A stretch of 5,246 nucleotides of DNA from Gammaproteobacteria bacterium UBA4475 (GTDB lineage Bacteria; Pseudomonadota; Gammaproteobacteria; Pseudomonadales; Azotimanducaceae). A model generated the notes under the pieces. It was not told where the DNA came from, made no database searches, and was given only the letters and a program-made list of their open reading frames with translations. Position numbers and translations under genes: made by a program. Below, in pieces: positions 1-5,246 of this stretch (position 1 is the stretch's first letter; the number at the start of each line of letters is the position of its first letter). The stretch spans positions 1 through 5,246 of the forward strand of contig DGOD01000105.1 in the NCBI GenBank assembly GCA_002389265.1, written 5' to 3'.

Positions 1-2011
1 CAGCGGCTTACGTCGTGAAGGCAATCCCGAAGCAACTTTGGCTGACGCTGAAGTGATCAACCGACAACTGGCCTTGGGCTTGAATCGAGATATATCGATC
101 TACACGCAAGATTCGACTCCAGATGTTGATCTCAAAGGCAGTATCGGCAACAACTATATTTTGACGGATGACTGGGAAGTTGGTTTCCTGGCCAGCGCGG
201 GCTATAAGTCCGGATGGCGGCAGACTCAAACAATTGCGCGGAGCCTCGCGTTACCTGCCGAGGAGTTTGAGTCAGAGCAAGAGTCGACAAAATCCACGGA
301 TCTTAGCGCTACGATTAATCTTGGTGCCCAATATACAGACGATCACGAGCTAAAGATAACCAGCCTCTATCTCAGAAATACGGAGGACGAAGTAGCAAGG
401 AATGACTTTTTTAATGAAAATGCCCAACTCTCAAGTGGGCTGGGATTTCGTCGAGAGACATTAAAATTTGAAGAGCGTCACCTCACCGTGAATCAGATAT
501 CCGGCGAGCATTTTCTTGGCGCAGACACGAGATCACTATTAAAAGGGTTGGTGCCCGAGTGGGTGCCAGAGGGGTTCAAGGTTGATTGGATGTATTCCGA
601 GGCCGGTGCCCGAACCTCGATTCCGAACGAGGTGTCTGTGTCTTCCTCTACGGTCAACGATCCCTTAACGGGCGCGGTCGAGAGTGCTAGCGTCAACCTG
701 AGTAGTTCAGCAGCTGATTTCCGGTTTACTCAGCTCGATGATGACGTCACCAGTTATCGTTGGCAGGCGGTGCTGCCGATCGAGACAGCAAGGTCTATCA
801 TCGAATTAAGTGCCGGCGCCGAGCATGGCCAGAAATCTCGCACCTATCGTCAGGCCCAATTCGGCTTGGGGCCCTTGCAAGTTGATGTGCCGTCAGTCCT
901 AACCGGCCCTCTCGGCACTGTCTTTTCTGACACGAATGTGACCAACCCGGCGAATGGTTTTGTGTTCGATCTGATAGGAACTAACAATCAAAGTTATTTA
1001 GCGGCAACAATGACGGATGCGGTCTTTGGCAATCTCGATTGGACTCTCGATGACAGGTGGAGAGCCTCGGTTGGAGCGCGCTGGGAAGACTACAGGCAAG
1101 TGGCTCTTGACTGGAATATCTTTGGTAACGGGATAGATAACCCGCAAATATCTAATGACCCAGTCATACTGGCTCGCGGTACTTATAGAAACGACAAGGT
1201 TTATCCGTCTGTCTCGCTGACTTATATGTCAGATTGGTGGGCAGAAATATTCCAGCTACGATTCGGCTGGAGCGAGACAGTGGTTCGTCCCGATTTACGC
1301 GAGCTTACTGATGCCAGCTATATTGATGCCAGAACGGGATATCTGACTGACGGAAATCCTGATGTCCGTCCTGCTGACTTTGTGAATATCGATATTCGTG
1401 CCGAGTGGTTCTTCTCGAATGACGACACATTTTCGATCACTCTTTATCGAAAAGATATCACCAATCCGATTGAGTTTTATGAGTCAGCTGCCAGTGACAC
1501 GAATCGAGCCCGCGAAATTATTAATGCGGAATCGGGCCAGATAACAGGTCTTGAGCTAGATGGACTTAAATCCCTAGCGTTCCTCGGAGAGTCATTTGAG
1601 CCTTTCTTTGTACAAGGTAATTTGACGATCCAGGATACTGAAATCAAAGCGGGCGTTCAGGCAGATGCGCCGACCAACAATGTTCGGCAGTTGAGTGGCG
1701 CGTCGAATTATGTGGCAAATCTTATGATGGGATTTGACTCGATGAATGGTCAGCATTCGACTACGTTGGTTTACAACGTGTTCGGTGAGCGGCTTTATTT
1801 AGCAGGTCGAAATGGCGCGCCTGATGGCTTTGAGCTGCCGTTCCATTCCTTGGATTTGACCTACAGCTGGTATCCAACTGAGTTGATCACAATTAATGGC
1901 AAACTACAGAATTTGTTAAATGAACGCGTGATCATTGAGCGTGACGGGGTGAACACGTTCGAGGAGAAGCCAGGTATGACTGCGGCTCTGAGTTTCAATT
2001 TAACGTTCTAG
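1..2011 (+). CDS. TonB-dependent outer-membrane receptor, C-terminal part (5' end off the window)
   Basis: Outer-membrane beta-barrel receptor that would import a scarce substrate using TonB-ExbB-ExbD energy. The frame is open from base 2, giving 669 visible residues; the TTG at 38 is internal, since coding continues upstream of it (SGLRREGNPEAT). The signal peptide, TonB box and most or all of the plug are missing. Visible are many amphipathic strands of alternating polar and hydrophobic or aromatic residues. Family-like blocks are a YEERxL-type segment (LKFEERHLTVNQ, about residues 154-165), a barrel strand WRASVGARWEDYRQV (353-367), SETVVRPDLREL (424-435), GNPDVRP (451-457), ITLYRKDITNPIEFY (479-493) and LQNLLNERV (635-643). 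The protein ends ALSFNLTF, a terminal-Phe beta-signal for BAM assembly. These blocks resemble the large TIGR01782-like receptors of marine gammaproteobacteria and Caulobacter/Xanthomonas. The substrate cannot be told. A Ser-rich stretch at about 210-237 probably forms a surface loop. No frameshift is seen. Confidence is high for class, low for substrate. Confidence 0.93.
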   Translation, partial: SGLRREGNPEATLADAEVINRQLALGLNRDISIYTQDSTPDVDLKGSIGNNYILTDDWEVGFLASAGYKSGWRQTQTIARSLALPAEEFESEQESTKSTDLSATINLGAQYTDDHELKITSLYLRNTEDEVARNDFFNENAQLSSGLGFRRETLKFEERHLTVNQISGEHFLGADTRSLLKGLVPEWVPEGFKVDWMYSEAGARTSIPNEVSVSSSTVNDPLTGAVESASVNLSSSAADFRFTQLDDDVTSYRWQAVLPIETARSIIELSAGAEHGQKSRTYRQAQFGLGPLQVDVPSVLTGPLGTVFSDTNVTNPANGFVFDLIGTNNQSYLAATMTDAVFGNLDWTLDDRWRASVGARWEDYRQVALDWNIFGNGIDNPQISNDPVILARGTYRNDKVYPSVSLTYMSDWWAEIFQLRFGWSETVVRPDLRELTDASYIDARTGYLTDGNPDVRPADFVNIDIRAEWFFSNDDTFSITLYRKDITNPIEFYESAASDTNRAREIINAESGQITGLELDGLKSLAFLGESFEPFFVQGNLTIQDTEIKAGVQADAPTNNVRQLSGASNYVANLMMGFDSMNGQHSTTLVYNVFGERLYLAGRNGAPDGFELPFHSLDLTYSWYPTELITINGKLQNLLNERVIIERDGVNTFEEKPGMTAALSFNLTF

Positions 2012-2035
2012 TGGGAAGCGTTTTCGTTGCTCGAA

Positions 2036-2084
2036 GCCGGCTGCTGTTGCTTGCCTTAAGCGATCGCAGCCGGCGTTTTTTTTT
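2036..2084 (+). terminator. Intrinsic (Rho-independent) terminator of the receptor gene
   Basis: A perfect 9-bp GC-rich stem pairs GCCGGCTGC (2036-2044) with GCAGCCGGC (2066-2074). Above one T/C mismatch the hairpin continues through G-U, U-A and U-G pairs and then GCTT (2049-2052) with AAGC (2058-2061), closing on a 5-base loop. One G follows the stem, then nine T residues (2076-2084). It begins 25 bases after the receptor stop codon. On the minus strand the hairpin is followed by TTCG rather than a T tract, so it should terminate plus-strand transcription efficiently and the opposing tex transcript poorly or not at all. Confidence 0.92.
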
Positions 2085-2093
2085 GCGATTCGC

Positions 2094-4451
2094 CTAGTTA
2101 GGCTTGTCGGCCTTTGCTTGGGCTTTTTGCATGGCCTGGGCAAAGGCATTGTTGATAGGCGCGGCGGTTGGCTTGCTGGCCCTCGGCGCCGAGTTGGGTT
2201 TGCCATTCTGCCGAGAACCAGCCCCCTGATTCTGTCTAGGCCGGTTGGTCGATGAGTCCTGCCGGCCTTTCACTGCAGGTTCGTCAGTGAGGCGCATAGT
2301 CAGCGCAATGCGTTTACGTTCCAGGTCAACTTCGAGAACCTTAACCTTGACGATCTCGCCCGCCTTGACCACATCGTGAGGATCTTTAACAAAACTATTC
2401 GCCAGCGCAGAGATATGCACAAGACCATCCTGGTGAACGCCGATGTCGACGAAGGCACCGAAATTCGTGACGTTCGTGACAGTACCTTCAAGGATCATGC
2501 CGTCCACCAGATCTTTCATGGTTTCAACGCCGTCCTGCAATTGTGCTGCCTTGAACTCAGGGCGAGGGTCGCGACCAGGTTTTTCCAACTCAGCAATAAT
2601 ATCTTTGACTGTAAATAAGCCAAAATTTTCGCTGGTGAAGTCGTTGGCGTCAATGTCTTTGAGTGCGCTATTACCGATCAATTGTTTAACTGGCTGGCCG
2701 GTTTTTTTTGCGATCAGCTCAACCACAGAATAGGCTTCGGGATGAACGGCTGAGCCGTCCAGTGGATTTGAGCCGTTATGAACTCTGAGAAACCCTGCCG
2801 CTTGTTCAAAGGTTTTGTCGCCGAGTCTGGGAACGGATTTAAGTTGCTCACGGCTACTGAACTGACCGTTAGTATTGCGATAGTCGACGATGTTGTCAGC
2901 GATACTTTGGCTCAAGCCGGCCACTCGCCGCAATAATGCGGCAGATGCGGTGTTGACCTCGACGCCCACGGCGTTCACGCAATCTTCAACTACGGAATCT
3001 AGGTGACGAGCCAATTGTACCTGACTGACATCATGTTGATATTGGCCGACGCCGATGGACTTCGGCTCGATTTTCACGAGTTCAGCTAGAGGGTCTTGCA
3101 GACGCCTGGCGATAGAGACCGCGCCGCGAATCGTGACATCAAGATCAGGAAATTCTTTTGCGGCAAGTTCCGAAGCAGAATAGATCGACGCGCCGGCTTC
3201 GCTGACCAAAATCTTTTGCAGGGTTAATTCAGGATGGCGTTTGATCAAGTCGCCACATAGTTTGTCTGTTTCCCGCGAGGCAGTGCCATTGCCGATGGCG
3301 AGTAGCTCCACCTGGTATTTTTTTGCGAGCGTCGCGAGTACCGCGATGGATTCGTCCCATTGGTTGCGCGGTGCATGGGGATAAATAGCGGTGCTGTCGA
3401 GGTACTGACCGGTGTTGCTAATCACAGCGATTTTAACGCCTGTGCGCAAACCGGGATCCAGGCCAATGGTAACTTTCTGACCTGCGGGCGCCGCGAGTAA
3501 CAGTTCTTTGATGTTGCGGGCGAAGACTTCGATGGCGGTGTCCTCCGCTCGCGACCGCAGATCAGACATGAATTCGGTTTCGAGATGCAGGTGAAGTTTG
3601 ACTCGCCAGGTAAACCGTACGACTTCAGCAAGCCAGGCATCAGCAGGTCGACCGTTATTGATGATATTAAAGTGCGTGGCGATCATGCTCATGCAAGGAT
3701 GCATAAGCGTCTCATCGTGTTCTACATCAATTTTCAATTGTAGGAAATTTTCCTTGCGGCCACGAAACATCGCCAATGCGCGATGGGAGGGCACGCGGGT
3801 GACAATATCCTTGTGTTCGAAATAGTCACGAAATTTGGCTGCGTCCTGTTCTTTGCCGTCAATCAGGTTGGCAGTGAGCTGCGCTCTGTCTGATAAATAG
3901 GCGCGTAAGCGTGCGAGCAGCTCGGCATCCTCAGCGAAGCGTTCCATCAGGATTTGACGGGCGCCGTCCAGAACACCTTTGGGATCATTGAAGGCGTCTT
4001 TGAAATCAGGTTTGGTATTGATAAAGGCGATCGCTTCGACGTTGGGGTCGAGCATGGGATCACTAAGCAACTTATCTGCCAGCGGTTCTATGCCTGCCTC
4101 AATGGCGATTTGGGCGCGGGTGCGGCGCTTTTGCTTGTACGGTAGGTAAAGGTCTTCCAGACGGGTCTTGGTATCTGCCTGACTAATCTGGGCGCGCAGT
4201 TCTGCGGTTAGCTTGCCCTGCTCTTCAATGCTGGCGAGTATGGTGGTGCGCCGGTCTTCGAGTTCCCGCAGATAGCTCAGGCGTTCTGCCAGGTTGCGCA
4301 TCTGGGTATCATCCAGGGCACCCGTTACCTCTTTTCGATATCGTGAGATGAAGGGTACTGTTGCGCCTTCATCCAGCAAGCCGATGGCGGCGATTACTTG
4401 TTTTGACTGTACGCCCAGTTCTTCGGCGATGCGTTGTGGAATATCAATCAT
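2094..4451 (-). CDS. tex: Tex, Spt6-like S1-domain RNA-binding transcription accessory protein
   Basis: Cytoplasmic nucleic-acid-binding protein of the Tex family (E. coli YhgF type), the bacterial relative of eukaryotic Spt6; family members are tied to transcription and RNA handling. From the ATG at 4449-4451 it has 785 residues, close to my recollection of E. coli and Pseudomonas Tex (about 770-780). In order: an N-terminal helical Tex_N region with [17 protein letters not shown] (25-41) and [12 protein letters not shown] (101-112); a YqgF/RNase H-like domain with [10 protein letters not shown] (329-338), IGNGTASRE (386-394) and [12 protein letters not shown] (417-428); the conserved [10 protein letters not shown] (468-477); helix-hairpin-helix repeats at about 500-557; and an S1 RNA-binding domain at about 651-720. 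The tail (721-785) is rich in N, Q, R, P, A and ends in a short Ala/Gln/Lys helix-like segment. It lies 10 bp after ybiT, so co-transcription is likely. An in-frame ATG at 4499 would add 16 residues but overlap ybiT by 38 bases and lacks a Shine-Dalgarno sequence, so it is not preferred. No damage is seen. Confidence 0.97.
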   Translation of the reverse strand: MIDIPQRIAEELGVQSKQVIAAIGLLDEGATVPFISRYRKEVTGALDDTQMRNLAERLSYLRELEDRRTTILASIEEQGKLTAELRAQISQADTKTRLEDLYLPYKQKRRTRAQIAIEAGIEPLADKLLSDPMLDPNVEAIAFINTKPDFKDAFNDPKGVLDGARQILMERFAEDAELLARLRAYLSDRAQLTANLIDGKEQDAAKFRDYFEHKDIVTRVPSHRALAMFRGRKENFLQLKIDVEHDETLMHPCMSMIATHFNIINNGRPADAWLAEVVRFTWRVKLHLHLETEFMSDLRSRAEDTAIEVFARNIKELLLAAPAGQKVTIGLDPGLRTGVKIAVISNTGQYLDSTAIYPHAPRNQWDESIAVLATLAKKYQVELLAIGNGTASRETDKLCGDLIKRHPELTLQKILVSEAGASIYSASELAAKEFPDLDVTIRGAVSIARRLQDPLAELVKIEPKSIGVGQYQHDVSQVQLARHLDSVVEDCVNAVGVEVNTASAALLRRVAGLSQSIADNIVDYRNTNGQFSSREQLKSVPRLGDKTFEQAAGFLRVHNGSNPLDGSAVHPEAYSVVELIAKKTGQPVKQLIGNSALKDIDANDFTSENFGLFTVKDIIAELEKPGRDPRPEFKAAQLQDGVETMKDLVDGMILEGTVTNVTNFGAFVDIGVHQDGLVHISALANSFVKDPHDVVKAGEIVKVKVLEVDLERKRIALTMRLTDEPAVKGRQDSSTNRPRQNQGAGSRQNGKPNSAPRASKPTAAPINNAFAQAMQKAQAKADKPN

Positions 4452-4461
4452 TGCGGCGGGT

Positions 4462-5246
4462 TTATCCTTGGAGTAACTGGCTGGCGAGATATTCTTCATA
4501 TGTGCCGCGGAAGTCGATCAATTTGTGGTCTTTGATCTCAATAATTCGAGTCGCTAACGATGAGACGAACTCTCGATCGTGACTGACGAAGAGCAAGGTG
4601 CCTTCGTAATGTTCCAGTGCCATATTCAATGACTCAATGGCTTCCATGTCGAGGTGATTGGTTGGCTCGTCGAGAAGCAAAACATTATGGTCCTGCATCA
4701 TCATTTTGCCGAACAACAGGCGGTTTTTCTCGCCACCGGAGCAGACATTCACTTCTTTCTTAAAGTCCTCGGTAGAAAACAGCAGGCGGCCCAAGGTGGC
4801 TCTAACGATTTGATCGTCATGACCGGGTTTACGCCATTGGCTCATCCAGTCGAACAGGCTCAAAGTACTGCCGAAGATCGTGGAACTGTCCTGAGGACAA
4901 TAGCCCAGACTGACGTTTTCCGACCATTGAATAGAGCCGTTGGTGGGTTCGAGTTCATTCATCAGACAACGTAACAGCGTAGATTTGCCCACGCCGTTTT
5001 CGCCAATGATGGCCAGCCGCGTACCGGCCTCGAGAAGAATGTTGCCATTTTTAAACAGGGGCTCGCCGTCGAATCCCATGCCAACTTCTTCCATTGTCAG
5101 GGCCAGGCGGTGGAGTTTCTTTTCCTGGTTGAAGCGAATGTAGGGGCTTACCCGGCTCGAAGGCTTGATAGTTTCCAGCTCGATCTTGTCGAGCTGGCGG
5201 GCTCGTGAGGTGGCCTGCTTGGCTTTCGACGCATTGGCAGAAAATC
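4462..5246 (-). CDS. ybiT: ABC-F family ATPase YbiT, C-terminal part (5' end off the window)
   Basis: Soluble ABC-F ATPase with no membrane domain; the family binds the ribosomal E site and influences translation. The frame is open to the right edge, giving 260 visible residues, about half of the roughly 530 of E. coli YbiT; the ATG at 5094 is internal. The visible part starts in the interdomain linker ([20 protein letters not shown], residues 1-20), which matches the YbiT linker as I recall it. The second ATPase domain follows: Walker [10 protein letters not shown] (81-89), Q-loop Gln 118 in YCPQD, signature CSGGEK (168-173), Walker B with catalytic Glu in [11 protein letters not shown] (189-199, Glu 193), and the switch His 222 in SHDREFV. 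The segment [19 protein letters not shown] is especially YbiT-like. The first signature residue is Cys where Leu is usual. It stops with TAA at 4462-4464, 10 bp before tex. Without the first ATPase domain the exact ABC-F subgroup rests on the C-terminal half, but YbiT is a strong match. Confidence 0.95.
   Translation of the reverse strand, partial: FSANASKAKQATSRARQLDKIELETIKPSSRVSPYIRFNQEKKLHRLALTMEEVGMGFDGEPLFKNGNILLEAGTRLAIIGENGVGKSTLLRCLMNELEPTNGSIQWSENVSLGYCPQDSSTIFGSTLSLFDWMSQWRKPGHDDQIVRATLGRLLFSTEDFKKEVNVCSGGEKNRLLFGKMMMQDHNVLLLDEPTNHLDMEAIESLNMALEHYEGTLLFVSHDREFVSSLATRIIEIKDHKLIDFRGTYEEYLASQLLQG
4465..4469 (-). promoter_or_regulatory. Probable ribosome binding site of tex, abutting the ybiT stop
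   Basis: On the minus strand AAGGA lies directly before the TAA stop of ybiT and 13 bases before the preferred tex ATG (4449-4451). The spacing is somewhat longer than ideal. Because the site lies inside the last codons of ybiT, ribosomes finishing ybiT could help start tex (translational coupling). It supports the 4451 start over the ATG at 4499, whose upstream sequence (minus strand, CTTCCGCGGCACAT) has no AGGAG-like element. The coupling is an inference. Confidence 0.6.

Noticed and set aside
38..40. TTG at 38 as the start of the receptor gene
   Set aside because: The frame is open upstream to base 2 and encodes a sensible sequence, and the receptor lacks its signal peptide and plug, so this is an internal codon of a truncated gene.
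2015..2037. Possible second hairpin (GAAGCG...CGAAGC) that could terminate tex on the minus strand
   Set aside because: The pairing is short and interrupted, and no T tract follows it on the minus strand.
2060..2067. GCGATCGC palindrome in the terminator, with another copy at 4027-4034
   Set aside because: It recalls the cyanobacterial HIP1 octamer, but only these two copies were noticed, one of them inside a coding region and one partly formed by the terminator stem. The proteins are gammaproteobacterial, so chance is the better explanation.
2443..2733. 96-codon plus-strand open frame opposite tex
   Set aside because: It is antisense to the S1 domain and the region before it, which are conserved coding sequence, and shows no recognisable domain; it is a shadow frame.
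4654..4974. 106-codon plus-strand open frame opposite ybiT
   Set aside because: It lies wholly antisense to the conserved ATPase domain, and its translation shows no recognisable domain; it is a shadow frame.
5092..5094. ATG at 5094 as the start of a 210-residue single-domain ABC protein
   Set aside because: The frame stays open to the right edge and the upstream 50 residues match the YbiT interdomain linker, so this is an internal Met.

Overview
The window looks like chromosomal DNA of a gammaproteobacterium, probably a free-living or marine type. The two housekeeping proteins on the minus strand, Tex and YbiT, read along most of their length like their Escherichia coli counterparts. The plus-strand gene belongs to a group of large TonB-dependent receptors that is abundant in marine gammaproteobacteria such as Alteromonadales and Cellvibrionales-like lineages. 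Base composition is moderate and looks even across the window. No mobile element, CRISPR array, tRNA or rRNA was seen. The taxonomic placement is inferred from protein resemblance recalled from memory, not from a search.

Layout: (1) Positions 1-2011, plus strand, hold the C-terminal 669 residues of a TonB-dependent outer-membrane receptor. The signal peptide and most or all of the plug domain lie beyond the left edge. (2) Positions 2012-2093 are a short gap between convergent genes. It contains a strong intrinsic terminator with a nine-T tract that serves the receptor gene. (3) Positions 2094-4451, minus strand, are a complete tex gene (Spt6-like RNA-binding transcription accessory protein, 785 aa from the preferred start). 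(4) Positions 4462-5246, minus strand, are the C-terminal 260 residues of an ABC-F ATPase of the YbiT type, cut by the right edge.

ybiT and tex run in the same direction with a 10-bp gap, and the likely Shine-Dalgarno sequence of tex abuts the ybiT stop codon. They therefore look like a translationally linked pair in the order ybiT-tex. Both products act in core gene expression: YbiT on the ribosome, and Tex on RNA and transcription. The receptor is transcribed toward them, is separated by its own terminator, and has no evident functional link to them.

I did not find a new biological system here. The points worth a second look are modest: the tight ybiT-tex pairing and the choice of tex start, a Leu-to-Cys change in the ABC-F signature motif, the one-sided terminator between convergent genes, and the unknown substrate of the receptor.
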